A model generated the notes under the pieces. That model was given only the letters and a program-made list of their open reading frames with translations. It had not been told where the DNA came from and did no database searches. DNA of 64,000 nucleotides from Halorussus amylolyticus. GTDB taxonomy: Archaea > Halobacteriota > Halobacteria > Halobacteriales > Haladaptataceae. Below, in pieces: positions 8,607 to 16,757 of this stretch. The stretch is taken from the NCBI RefSeq assembly GCF_004143485.2, contig NZ_ML974138.1, forward strand, positions 1-64,000. The letters are read 5' to 3'. The position numbers were made by a program, and so were the translations under genes. Every line of letters begins with the position of its first letter. Within the stretch, counting starts at the first letter, position 1.

Positions 8607-8695
8607 GCGACTCCCTACTGGCGCTCAAGCCCACCGTACACCCGTCTAAGGCTCACCATAACAATGAGAATGGAGTGTAGACGATACGGTGACGC

Positions 8696-8983
8696 ATGGA
8701 TTTACTCAAAGGCATCACCGAGGGACTACAGGGTCGCGGCGACCGCGATTCGGCGGGCGACCGCGATGGGAAACCGTCGAGTCGGGAGTCGAGTTCGAAG
8801 ACCGAATCGGACACGAAATCCAAATCGAGTTCGACAGCCAAATCGACCGCGACCGAGTCGAACCGACGGGAACGAGCGCGCGACGACGAACACGTCTGCG
8901 ATTTCTGTGGCACCGACTTCGACGCGAACCTCGGAGCGTGTCCCGACTGCGGCGCGGAGATAATCGTCCGTGGACGGCGCTGA
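8696..8983 (+). CDS. Small C-terminal zinc-ribbon protein
   Basis: A 95-residue protein. The first two thirds are low-complexity Ser/Thr/Lys/Asp-rich and probably disordered. The C-terminal end is a compact zinc ribbon with two CxxC knuckles (CDFCGTDFD and CPDCGAEI). Such proteins are abundant in haloarchaea and often regulatory or protein-binding. The ATG at 8696 is about 34 nt downstream of an AT-rich CATAACAAT stretch. Function unknown. Confidence 0.75.
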   Translation: MDLLKGITEGLQGRGDRDSAGDRDGKPSSRESSSKTESDTKSKSSSTAKSTATESNRRERARDDEHVCDFCGTDFDANLGACPDCGAEIIVRGRR

Positions 8984-9044
8984 AATCGTCCGCAGACGGC
9001 GCTGAGTCCGAACGCGCGGGTGCACTTCTCGCCGACCGCGACGG

Positions 9045-9536
9045 TTACGAGTGAGCCGCGAGGTAGACCACCGCGAGTTCGTGAAGTGCGGGATGGGGCA
9101 TCGCGTGCGGCCGAGCGTCCTGAACGACCGCGAGCGCGTCGCGGAACGGCGTCTCTTCTTCGGCGGCGATTGCAGTCGCCGCGAGCGTAGTGCTGCGCGA
9201 AATCCCGGCTTTGCAGTGAATCAGCACCGACCCGTCCCGGCGGTACAGACGCCGGGCGGTATCGACCGCCGCCTCGAACGCGGACCACGCGTTCCCGCGG
9301 CCGTCGGTCAGCGGGCGGTGGTGCGTGGTGAGCGGGTGTTCCTGGCTCGTAGCCGACAGGACGTACTCGAAGGAGTAGTCGCCCTCCTCGGGGTGAGCCG
9401 CGAGTTCGTTGCCGAGGAAGAGATTCCGGTCGCCGAGACGGCGAACGATAGGCTCGTCTTCGACGTACCCCTTCGGACGGACGAACAGTTCCGAGTCGGG
9501 GTCTCGGTCCGAGTCGTTCCGGTCGCGCCGACGCAT
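9045..9536 (-). CDS. Dual-specificity protein phosphatase family protein
   Basis: A 163-residue cysteine phosphatase of the dual-specificity/atypical class, which dephosphorylates phospho-Ser/Thr/Tyr proteins. The P-loop HCKAGISRS is complete, with H107, nucleophile C108 and R114. A plausible general acid is D78 in PLTDGRG. The rest (YVLSATSQEH before the acid loop, ALAVVQDARPHAMPHPAL after the P-loop) follows the family's layout. The length equals a minimal catalytic domain without extra modules. It is a single gene between plus-strand neighbours. Confidence 0.9.
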   Translation of the reverse strand: MRRRDRNDSDRDPDSELFVRPKGYVEDEPIVRRLGDRNLFLGNELAAHPEEGDYSFEYVLSATSQEHPLTTHHRPLTDGRGNAWSAFEAAVDTARRLYRRDGSVLIHCKAGISRSTTLAATAIAAEEETPFRDALAVVQDARPHAMPHPALHELAVVYLAAHS

Positions 9537-9682
9537 GTCGAGCGTTCGAGTCTCGAAGCTGATACGTCTTTCCGAATATCGCCGATAGTCCGGCCGAAAT
9601 CGGCCATTACGGGCGGCGACACGGCCGACAAACTGCGAAACGTAAGTACACTTTTAGGGAGCGGTGCGGCGTGGCACGGTCA

Positions 9683-10894
9683 ATGACGCGTCGGTACACG
9701 CGCCGACAGTTTCTGGGAGCCAGTTCGGTGGTCGGACTCGCGGGCGCGAGCGGATGTTCCCTGCTCGACGCCAGTCCGAGTCGGTCCGGCACGGACGGCA
9801 CCCGGAAGCCAACGCGGCGCGAGACGAGCGAGGCGGAGACGACCGCCAGCGAAGAGATACTCCAGTCGAGCGCCGACCCGATAGACGTTCGGGGCGCGCT
9901 GTACGTCCCCTCGCGGGCGTGGAACACCTACCAGATGTGGGCCGACTACGACGAGTCGGTCGTCGAGCGCGATTTGGGCTACGCCGAGCGGGTGAATCTC
10001 AACGCGGTCAGGACGTGGGTGAGCTACGAGCGGTGGGAGGAGGACCCCGACACGCTCGAACGCGACATCGACCACTTTCTGCAGGCCGCCGACGACCGGG
10101 GGATTCGGGCGGTCCTCGGCCTGTTCGAGAGCGTCGGCAAGGAACCGACCGAGGAGAATCTGACGAACACCGACCCCCTGACCGCACCGCCCTGCCAGTC
10201 ACCGTCGAGTACCATCATCAAGAACTCGGAACTCTGGGACGAACCCCGCGAGTACGTCCGGTGGTTCATGGACCGCTGGCGCGACGACGACAGACTGCTC
10301 GCCGTCGAGTCGATGAACGAACCCGGATGGCTCCCCGACACGAAATCGTTCGCGGGAGATATGTTCGAGACGATGGCCGAGGAGCGGGGGTCGGTCCCGC
10401 TGACCGTGGGTTCGACCAGCCTCGCGAACAACGCCGAGTACGTCGATTTGGGCTGTGACATCTTCCAGTTCCACTACAATTTTCCGAACGACACGGACAT
10501 CTACCGCGACCTGTTCGCCGACGCGAAGCAGCTCGGCGACGACCTCGACGTGCCCGTCTGGCTGACCGAGTGGCAGCGCGTGGCGAATTACGGGTGGGGC
10601 GGCTCGGACACCGTCGAGCAGTGGCAACCCGACTACGCCTCGCTCGCGCCGACCATCCACGAACACGGCGTCGGGAACTTCTTCTGGTCGCTGATGGTCA
10701 AGCCCGCGTACGTCCGGTACATGCGCAAGCGCGGCATCATCAACGGCCTGTTCCACGAGGACGGCACGGTGTGGAACGCCGAGGACGCCAAGGCCATCAA
10801 GGCGATGTCCGGCGACCCCGAAATCGCGGTCGAACAGCGCCGCGAGTGGCCCCAGTGGGCCGAACCGGTCAGAGAACACGCCCACGGAAAATGA
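9683..10894 (+). CDS. Tat-exported lipoprotein, GH5-like glycoside hydrolase
   Basis: A 403-residue secreted protein. It begins with a Tat signal (RRYTRRQFLGAS) and a lipobox ending at C25 (GASGC), so it is probably anchored outside the membrane, followed by a Ser/Thr/Glu spacer. The catalytic domain shows the retaining GH5/clan A pattern: acid/base E213 in MNEPGW and nucleophile E296 in WLTEWQ, with barrel-strand motifs NLNAVRTWVSYERW and FQFHYNFPN. The ATG at 9683 follows a TATA-like CTTTTAGGG by about 26 nt; an upstream GTG (9671) is less likely. The substrate (a beta-1,4-linked polysaccharide such as mannan or glucan) cannot be told. Confidence 0.85.
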   Translation: MTRRYTRRQFLGASSVVGLAGASGCSLLDASPSRSGTDGTRKPTRRETSEAETTASEEILQSSADPIDVRGALYVPSRAWNTYQMWADYDESVVERDLGYAERVNLNAVRTWVSYERWEEDPDTLERDIDHFLQAADDRGIRAVLGLFESVGKEPTEENLTNTDPLTAPPCQSPSSTIIKNSELWDEPREYVRWFMDRWRDDDRLLAVESMNEPGWLPDTKSFAGDMFETMAEERGSVPLTVGSTSLANNAEYVDLGCDIFQFHYNFPNDTDIYRDLFADAKQLGDDLDVPVWLTEWQRVANYGWGGSDTVEQWQPDYASLAPTIHEHGVGNFFWSLMVKPAYVRYMRKRGIINGLFHEDGTVWNAEDAKAIKAMSGDPEIAVEQRREWPQWAEPVREHAHGK

Positions 10895-10934
10895 GTCGCA
10901 AGCGCGCGGGAACTCGGTACCGACCGCGCGAAAC

Positions 10935-11258
10935 TCAGTAGAGTTCGCCACCCACCGGGACTTCGTCGTCCGGGCCGACGAGGACGGGATTCCCGTCCTC
11001 GTCGGGAACACCGACCGTCAGCGCCTCGGATTTGAATCCAGCAATCCGAACCGACCCGAGATTCGTCGCGCAGAGGACCTGCCGACCCACGAGGTCGTCG
11101 GGGTCGTAGTTGTAGCCGGTCTGGGCGACCGACTGGACCTCCTCGTCGCCCAAGTCGATACGGAGTTTCGCCATCTCGGGCTTGTTGGTCTCGGGGAACG
11201 ATTCGGCGTCGAGCACCTCGCCGACGCGGAAGGTCGTCTCGAACGGACTCTCGACCAT
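10935..11258 (-). CDS. Stand-alone tRNA-binding OB-fold protein (MetRS C-terminal/CsaA-like)
   Basis: A 107-residue protein consisting of a single EMAP-II/Trbp111-like OB-fold tRNA-binding domain. Signature segments are VGEVLDAESFPETNKPEMAKLRIDLG and QVLCATNLGSVRIAGFKSEALTVGVPDEDG. In other organisms the domain is fused to MetRS or PheRS or acts as CsaA-type chaperone; here it is free. A TATA element (TTTTAAGAC on this strand, near 11285) lies about 26 nt upstream of the ATG, suggesting a leaderless transcript. A 14-bp-arm inverted repeat occurs in the C-terminal codons (10975-11005). Confidence 0.9.
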   Translation of the reverse strand: MVESPFETTFRVGEVLDAESFPETNKPEMAKLRIDLGDEEVQSVAQTGYNYDPDDLVGRQVLCATNLGSVRIAGFKSEALTVGVPDEDGNPVLVGPDDEVPVGGELY

Positions 11259-11347
11259 GACGGCGCTACGAACTCGCGGGTCTTAAAAGTCGAGCGACTC
11301 GGACGCTCCGATTCGAATCAGACAGCGCTCGGCCGACCAAATTGGGT

Positions 11348-11555
11348 GGAATGAAAGGGGCCGCCCGGTCGCGCGTGCCTTGGTCGTCTGACCGGCCCCT
11401 ATCCGCGCCGGTGCGATGCAGTGCGGTAGGCGCGGATATGTCGGTCAGCGACCGTTTCGTGAGTGAAACGAACGAAACCTCGAAAGTCGCAGCCGAGGAG
11501 CGAAGCGACGAGGACCGTCTTTCGGTGGCGACCGGGCGGGGGCTTTCTGGCTGTT
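11348..11555. repeat. Structured dispersed element, copy 1 (about 208 nt)
   Basis: Starts GGAATGAAAGGGGCCGCC and ends GGGGGCTTTCTGGCTGTT, the same ends as the copies at 20587 and 28702. The terminal segments pair (CCGCCCGGTCGC with GCGACCGGGCGG). A central stem pairs CTGACCG (11388) with CGGTCAG (11442), and TATCCGCGCC (11400) with GGCGCGGATA (11429). The 3' part carries further small hairpins that differ from those of copies 2 and 3. Strand is undetermined. It could be a structured RNA or a MITE-like element. Confidence 0.8.
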
Positions 11556-11597
11556 CAAAATTCTCGATTATCTGCTGTTCAGAACCCCCCAAACCAC

Positions 11598-12224
11598 TCA
11601 CACCGACTCGTTCTCGACGCCCCGCACCGAAATCTCGTTGCCCGACAGGTCGTTGTCCGAGACCGAGATGCTCCCCTCGCCCGTGGCTTGGATGCCCACG
11701 AGGTTGTCCTCGACGGTGTTGCCGGAGGCCGACGAGTCGGTCGCGTTCTGGAACCGGATGCCGTACGCGTTGGCCGAACTCGTCACCTCGACGACCGACG
11801 CCGACCCGTTCTCGACGACGACGCCCTCGTGCCAGTCGTGGACGTGGACGTTCCGAACTGTGACGTTCGTCGCGCCGACGACCGAGACCGCGCGAGTGTG
11901 GCTCTCGCCGCGGCCGCCGATTGCGTAGCCGTCGCCGTCGAAGGTCACGTCGTCGGCCCGGATTTCGATGCATGCCTCGGAGATGGCGGTGTTTCCGGCG
12001 TTCTCGATGTCGGCGGTCAGGACGTACGTCCCGGACTCGGTGATGGTTCGACACGAGTCGAGCGCGGTCGCTGACTGCCCAACCTGGACGGAATCGGTCG
12101 AAGTCGGTGCAGTTGCGGACGATGCAGTCGCGACCGCACCGACGGCGGCGACGAGCGCGAGCGTCAGGAGACCGGCGGCGACGGTGCGTCCGCCGTCGCG
12201 CGTGAGCGTGTCGCGAGGAATCAT
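11598..12224 (-). CDS. Secreted NosD-like right-handed beta-helix protein (short)
   Basis: A 208-residue protein with an N-terminal signal or anchor segment (about 15-35, TVAAGLLTLALVAAVGAVATA). The mature part opens with DSCRTITESGTYVLTADIEN, the start of the NosD/periplasmic copper-binding-type beta-helix domain, and continues with rungs such as CIEIRADDVTFDGDGYAI, NVTVRNVHVHDWHEGVVVENGS and GIRFQNATDSSASGNTVEDN. The ATG at 12224 was chosen because it starts right before the signal segment. The length is short for the family (usually above 300), giving only a few helix turns. It shares this architecture with the gene at 14698. Its ligand is unknown. Confidence 0.8.
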   Translation of the reverse strand: MIPRDTLTRDGGRTVAAGLLTLALVAAVGAVATASSATAPTSTDSVQVGQSATALDSCRTITESGTYVLTADIENAGNTAISEACIEIRADDVTFDGDGYAIGGRGESHTRAVSVVGATNVTVRNVHVHDWHEGVVVENGSASVVEVTSSANAYGIRFQNATDSSASGNTVEDNLVGIQATGEGSISVSDNDLSGNEISVRGVENESV

Positions 12225-12334
12225 ACCCCGACCGAACCACCGACAGGTAGTTATAGCCCGGTGGCGGTTCGACCGAGAACGGTCGCGAGCGAAAGGATAG
12301 GCCGGGGCTACCGCCGCGTAAGAAGTCGTAACGG

Positions 12335-12359
12335 CGCGCTCGAACGGCGTTCGAGCGCG
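12335..12359. repeat. Inverted repeat, 11-bp arms
   Basis: Arms CGCGCTCGAAC and GTTCGAGCGCG separated by GGC. It is intergenic, upstream of the beta-helix gene and downstream of the small zinc-finger gene on the minus strand, so it could act as a transcription terminator for the latter. There is no T-tract after it. Confidence 0.6.
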
Positions 12360-12466
12360 GGTCCGACCGGGGTGTCGTCGGCTATCGCCGCACTGTCGGC
12401 GGCCTCCCACGCGCTCGGTGGCATCCGCCCGCATCGCATCGCGCCGTGTCGCTCGGGGGAGACGAC

Positions 12467-12610
12467 TCAGCGACCGTCAGTTCGGCAGTCCTCGCAGACG
12501 GCCACCTCGGCGGCGATAGTCGCGTCACGGGGCGCGACTTCGACGACCGTAATCGGGACCCAGTCCCGACAGTACGCACAGCGTTCGATGGCCGCAATCT
12601 CCGTATCCAT
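12467..12610 (-). CDS. Micro zinc-finger protein, 47 residues
   Basis: The short frame reads MDTEIAAIERCAYCRDWVPI, continues with a beta-rich middle (TVVEVAPRD), and ends AVCEDCRTDGR. Two CxxC knuckles (CAYC and CEDC) about 25 residues apart form a one-domain zinc ribbon of the kind now known to be common in haloarchaea. An AT-rich TGAATAGTA element lies about 30 nt upstream of the ATG (around 12630), consistent with its own promoter. Third-position GC bias supports coding. Function unknown. Confidence 0.7.
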   Translation of the reverse strand: MDTEIAAIERCAYCRDWVPITVVEVAPRDATIAAEVAVCEDCRTDGR

Positions 12611-12755
12611 ACACGCTCCCTCAAACCCATACTATTCAAAGCTTGCCCTGATTGTCAGGTACCGAATAAAAAACCTTGTGGCCGTTTTTCCCGCGGATTC
12701 GAGTCGGCGAATCGGAACGCAAACCGTTTGTCCGTCGCTCTCCTACCGCGATTCA

Positions 12756-14627
12756 GTGACCGACACCGAGAACGACGCTCCCGATTCGGACGCGAACGAC
12801 GGCCCGGACCCGTCCCCGACCGGCGCGGTGGACGTGGAAGCGTTCCACGACGCGGTCGAATCGTTCGGCAGACCCGTCGTGACCGCCGAGGAGGTCGCGC
12901 GGGCGCTCGACCGCTCGCAGGCCGAGACCGCCGAAGCCCTCGACGGACTCGCGGACGGCGAGGGCGTCGAGAAGCTCGACGTGTCGGCCGACCCGGTGGT
13001 GTGGTATCCGACCGACTGGGCCGCGCTGGCCGACCGCGAGCGCGTCGTGGTGTTCCCGAAGCGCCGCGAACTGGTGGTGGACCAGCCGACCCAGTTCACC
13101 CGAGCGCAGCTCTCGCAGTTCGCCCACCTCGTGGACACCACTCGCTCGGGCGGCTACCTGTACGAGATTCGCCAAGAGGACGTGTGGGCCGCGCCTCACG
13201 ACGATTTGGAGGGCCTGCTCGGCACCGTTCGCGACGTGCTTCCCGAGCGGTCGCCCCACCTCGAAGACTGGATAGAGAGCCAGTACAAGCGCGCCCGCCA
13301 GTTCGTCCTGAAGACCCACGACGACGGCTACGTCGTCCTCGAAGCCGCGAGCGAGGATTTGATGGGCAACGTCGCCCGCCAGAAGTTGGACGGCGGACAG
13401 CTTCGCGCCCCGATTTCTGACACCGAAAGCTGGGTGGCCGAGGAGTCAGTCGCCGAAGTCAAGCGCATCCTCTACGAGGCCGGATACCCCGTGCAGGACG
13501 ACCGCGACCTCGAAACCGGCGAGGACCTCGACGTGAGCCTGAATCTCGACCTCCGGCCGTATCAGGCCGACTGGGTCGCGGAGTTCGCCGAGAAGCAGTC
13601 GGGCGTCCTCGTCGGTCCGCCCGGAAGCGGGAAGACGGTCGCCGGGATGGGCGTGCTGGAGGCGGTCGGCGGCGAGACCCTGATTCTGGTGCCGAGTCGC
13701 GAACTCGCGACCCAGTGGCACGAGGAACTGCTCACCCACACCACGCTCACCCCCGAGCAAATCGGCGAGTACCACGGTGGCACGAAGGAAATTCGCCCCG
13801 TCACGATTGCGACGTACCAGACCGCCGGAATGGACCGCCACCGGCAGTTGTTCGACAGTCGCGAATGGGGACTCATCATCTACGACGAGTGCCAACACAT
13901 CCCGTCGAACGTGTTCCGGCGCTCCGCGGACCTCCAGAGCAAGCACCGACTCGGCCTCAGCGCCACGCCCGTCCGCGAAGACGACCGCGAGGAGGACATC
14001 TTCACCCTCATCGGGCCGCCCATCGGCACCGACTGGGACGCGCTGTTCGACGCCGGATACGTCCAAGAGCCAGAGGTCCAAATCCGATACGTCGCGTGGG
14101 ACGACGACACCTACCGAAACGAGTACGGCACCGCCCACGGCCACGAACGCAGGCAGGTCGCCGCGAGCAACCCCGCGAAAATCGACGAGATTCGCCACCT
14201 GCTCGCCGAACACCCCCAGTCGAAGGCCCTGATTTTCGTGGAGTACCTCGACCAGGGCGACCGAATCGCAGCGGAACTCGGCGTGCCGTTCATCTCCGGC
14301 GAGATGCGTCACGTCGAGCGCGAGCGACTGCTCCGAGAGTTCAAGGCGAACGAACGCGACACCCTCGTCGTCTCGCGGGTCGGCGACGAGGGCATCGACT
14401 TGCCCGACGCCGAATTAGCCATCGTGGCGTCGGGTCTCGGCGGGTCCCGACGGCAGGGCGCACAGCGCGCCGGGCGGACGATGCGCCCGACCGGAAACGC
14501 CCGGATGTACGTGCTGGCGACCCGCGGCACGACCGAGGAGGACTTCGCGCGCCAGCGAATGCGCCACCTCTCGGCGAAGGGCGTTCGCGTGACCGAGCGC
14601 GACGCCGAGGCCGTCAAGCAGGAGTAA
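12756..14627 (+). CDS. rad25: XPB/Rad25-type DNA repair helicase
   Basis: A 623-residue superfamily 2 helicase related to archaeal XPB. The N-terminal ~230 residues hold the damage-recognition-like and helicase-spanned region (EAFHDAVESFGRPVVTAEEVARAL to the repeated KHD-like unit FVLKTHDDGYVVLEA). RecA domain 1 has the Q-like LRPYQADW, Walker A GPPGSGKT (about 288), DECQH (about 376) and SATP motifs; domain 2 has FVEYLDQ, SRVGDEGIDLPD and the motif VI region QRAGRTMRP. No ATG is available before the domain, so the GTG at 12756 is taken as start. It probably unwinds DNA in nucleotide excision repair. Confidence 0.92.
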   Translation: MTDTENDAPDSDANDGPDPSPTGAVDVEAFHDAVESFGRPVVTAEEVARALDRSQAETAEALDGLADGEGVEKLDVSADPVVWYPTDWAALADRERVVVFPKRRELVVDQPTQFTRAQLSQFAHLVDTTRSGGYLYEIRQEDVWAAPHDDLEGLLGTVRDVLPERSPHLEDWIESQYKRARQFVLKTHDDGYVVLEAASEDLMGNVARQKLDGGQLRAPISDTESWVAEESVAEVKRILYEAGYPVQDDRDLETGEDLDVSLNLDLRPYQADWVAEFAEKQSGVLVGPPGSGKTVAGMGVLEAVGGETLILVPSRELATQWHEELLTHTTLTPEQIGEYHGGTKEIRPVTIATYQTAGMDRHRQLFDSREWGLIIYDECQHIPSNVFRRSADLQSKHRLGLSATPVREDDREEDIFTLIGPPIGTDWDALFDAGYVQEPEVQIRYVAWDDDTYRNEYGTAHGHERRQVAASNPAKIDEIRHLLAEHPQSKALIFVEYLDQGDRIAAELGVPFISGEMRHVERERLLREFKANERDTLVVSRVGDEGIDLPDAELAIVASGLGGSRRQGAQRAGRTMRPTGNARMYVLATRGTTEEDFARQRMRHLSAKGVRVTERDAEAVKQE

Positions 14628-14697
14628 GCCGGGATTTCGGGCGCACCGAGTTCGCAAATCGCCGAATAACAATTCTACGAGGTGTGGAACGACGGGT

Positions 14698-15912
14698 ATG
14701 CGCCCCGCGATTGGGAAGTCCCGAACGCTCCTCGCGATAGCTCTCACTGTAGTAGTCGTCGCGTCCGCACTCGCAGGTGCGTCTGCGCCCGCGCCAAGCG
14801 CGGGCGCAGACGCGGGCGAGGAGAGCGGGAGGATTGTCACAAACGAGGTGAGCGACGGCGAACACGCCGCCTCGGCGGTCGAGCAGAGCGAACCCACCCG
14901 AATCGACTCCTGTACCGAACTCTCCGAACCCGGCCGATACATCCTCACCGACGATATCGAAGCCGACGACGCGAGCCAGTGTCTCCGTATCCGAGCGAGC
15001 GACGTGGTAATCGACGGCGGCGGCCACACCGTGAACGGGACCGGCGCGTTCGGCACCGCGGGCGTGTCGGTCGGGACGTGGCAGACGGGCGTCTCGAACG
15101 TCACCGTGCGAAATCTGACGGTCTCAGGGTGGGACGACGGCGTTCTGATTCGGAACGCGACCAGAGGAACCGTCGCGAACGTGACCGCGACCGAGAGCCG
15201 AATCGGCGTGCTGGCGATGAACACCTCCCGAACGCGATTCGCCGGCGTTCGGGCGGTCAGCAACGCGGTCCACGGCGTCTCGCTCGCCGACGCCAGCCGC
15301 GGAAATCGGCTCGAAAACGTCACCGCCGCCGGAAACGCGCTGTTCGGCGTCCGTCTCGGGGCCGACGCGTCCGGGAACGGGGTTCGGAACGCGACCGCGC
15401 GCGGAAACGAGTACGGCGTGGTCCTCGCGGGCGCGAGCGGGAACCGACTCGTCGGCGGCGAAGCCACCGAGAATCGAATCGCGGGCGTCTGGCTCTCGCT
15501 CGCCACCGATAACCTCGTCGCCGACCTTCGAGCGTCGAATCGGTTCTACGGCGTCTTTCTGGCGGACGAGTCGGCGAACAACACCGTTCGAAACGTCTCG
15601 GCGGTCGGCAACGCGGTCGGATTTCGACTCCGGTCGGCCCACGAGAATCGCCTGCTCGACGGCGTCGCGACCGACGGCCGGGACGGACTGCTGCTGATTT
15701 CGAGCGACGGGAACCGAGTGGTCGGAAACCGCGTGACCGACAACGGTCGGGGCGTCTCGCTGTTCGACTCGGACGACAACGCGTTTCGCGGCAACGAAAT
15801 CCGGGAGAACCGTCGGGACGTGACTGTGCGACGCGGGAGCGAGAACAACACGATTTCGGGTGCGACGGACCGCGAAAACGTCCCGCGTTCGGGAGACGCG
15901 CTCGAAGAATGA
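14698..15912 (+). CDS. Secreted NosD-like parallel beta-helix protein
   Basis: A 404-residue protein with a Sec-type signal (about 10-30, TLLAIALTVVVVASALAGAS). It is followed by the NosD-type opening DSCTELSEPGRYILTDDIEA and many right-handed beta-helix rungs (GVSVGTWQTGVSNVTVRNLTV, NRLVGGEATENRIAGVWL, NNTVRNVSAVGNAVGFRL and others), each ending in Asn-rich turns. It has no C-terminal anchor, but the next gene, which overlaps by 4 bp, encodes a small membrane protein that could serve as one. A 35-bp inverted repeat lies in the codons just after the signal peptide. It is a paralog in architecture of the gene at 11598. Confidence 0.85.
   Translation: MRPAIGKSRTLLAIALTVVVVASALAGASAPAPSAGADAGEESGRIVTNEVSDGEHAASAVEQSEPTRIDSCTELSEPGRYILTDDIEADDASQCLRIRASDVVIDGGGHTVNGTGAFGTAGVSVGTWQTGVSNVTVRNLTVSGWDDGVLIRNATRGTVANVTATESRIGVLAMNTSRTRFAGVRAVSNAVHGVSLADASRGNRLENVTAAGNALFGVRLGADASGNGVRNATARGNEYGVVLAGASGNRLVGGEATENRIAGVWLSLATDNLVADLRASNRFYGVFLADESANNTVRNVSAVGNAVGFRLRSAHENRLLDGVATDGRDGLLLISSDGNRVVGNRVTDNGRGVSLFDSDDNAFRGNEIRENRRDVTVRRGSENNTISGATDRENVPRSGDALEE
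14779..14813. repeat. Inverted repeat with perfect 16-bp arms inside a coding region
   Basis: Arms GCGTCTGCGCCCGCGC and its complement are separated by CAA. It lies in the codons just after the signal peptide of the 14698 gene, and the reading frame runs through it. Confidence 0.9.
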
Positions 15913-16106
15913 GCGGAGGTGTGACGGCCGAGGAGACCGGCGGCGAATCCCGACCGATTCGGGAACGGATTCGAGAGTCGATACTGCTCGACGGCGACCG
16001 ACTCGCCGTGACCGGCCTCGCGCTGTTGGTCGCGTTCGTTCTCCGAACCGCGACCGTGACCCAGCGCACCGCCGCCACGCTTCCCTTCACGACGCCCGAG
16101 CAGTGA
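15909..16106 (+). CDS. Small single-span membrane protein
   Basis: A 65-residue protein with a charged N-terminal half (ESRPIRERIRESILLDGDR) and one transmembrane helix (about 33-46, LAVTGLALLVAFVL) that is near the C-terminus. Its ATG overlaps the stop of the beta-helix gene (ATGA), so the two are coupled. That arrangement suggests it works with the secreted beta-helix protein, perhaps in anchoring or export, but no family is recognised and the assignment is by context only. Confidence 0.55.
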   Translation: MSGGVTAEETGGESRPIRERIRESILLDGDRLAVTGLALLVAFVLRTATVTQRTAATLPFTTPEQ

Positions 16107-16253
16107 CTCGTCCGAAATCGAGGAGCAGCGCGACGGACCCGCCTTCGAATCCGTCGCACGACCAAATTCCGGAGACAACGCGAAGCGACGGCGCGCGCCG
16201 TCGCTTCGCGGCCATCGCCGCAGCGTTGGCAACCCAAACGGCCGAAATCCGCG

Positions 16254-16278
16254 TCGAATAATAAGAGCTATTATTCGA
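16254..16278. promoter_or_regulatory. Perfect dyad operator in front of nikR
   Basis: A 10-bp inverted repeat TCGAATAATA / TATTATTCGA with a 5-bp spacer ends 18 nt upstream of the nikR ATG. It covers the most AT-rich stretch, where the TATA box must lie, so binding here would block transcription. A dimeric or tetrameric ribbon-helix-helix regulator such as NikR is the natural candidate binder (autoregulation). The half-site differs from the E. coli NikR operator GTATGA. Confidence 0.65.
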
Positions 16279-16296
16279 TGGATGCTTGATTAATAC

Positions 16297-16725
16297 ATGA
16301 CGGTCGTCAGTATCTCGATGCCAGACGAACTACTTGACCGGGTGGACGAGTTCGCCGACGAACACGGCTACACCGGGCGGAGCGAAGTGTTTCGCGAGGC
16401 AGCCCGAAACCTCCTCGGCGAGTTCGAGGACAAGAAACTCGAAGACCGCGACCTGATGGGCGTGGTCACGGTGCTGTTCAGCTACGAGGACACCACCGTT
16501 GAGGAGCGGATGATGCATCTGCGTCACGAGTACGAGGGACTGGTCGCCTCGAACGTCCATAATCACGTCGGCGACCACTACTGCATGGAACTGTTCATCC
16601 TCGAAGGAAGTCTGGCGGACATCTCGACGTTCGTGGGGAAGATTCGGGCCACCCAAGACACCCTCACGGTGGACTACTCGGTGATTCCGGTGGACGGCGC
16701 GGGGCCGTTCGCGCGGGTGGAGTGA
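16297..16725 (+). CDS. nikR: NikR-family nickel-responsive transcription regulator
   Basis: A 142-residue regulator with an N-terminal ribbon-helix-helix DNA-binding domain ([33 protein letters not shown], 4-36) and a C-terminal ACT-like nickel-binding domain. The metal ligands of the family are all present: H77 in LRHEYE, H88 and H90 in VHNHVGDH, and C96 in YCMELF. NikR represses nickel uptake genes when nickel is bound. No nickel transporter is within the window; the only obvious site is the dyad in front of its own gene. It is convergent with the second oxidase subunit I gene. Confidence 0.93.
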   Translation: MTVVSISMPDELLDRVDEFADEHGYTGRSEVFREAARNLLGEFEDKKLEDRDLMGVVTVLFSYEDTTVEERMMHLRHEYEGLVASNVHNHVGDHYCMELFILEGSLADISTFVGKIRATQDTLTVDYSVIPVDGAGPFARVE

Positions 16726-16757
16726 GACGGGTCGCCGGTCGGTTCGGACCGGCCGAA

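Noticed and set aside
11348-11555. Reading element copy 1 as part of a small protein gene (frames starting MGGMKGAARSR and similar)
   Set aside because: The frames differ between the three copies while the paired arms are kept, so the conserved unit is structural, not coding.
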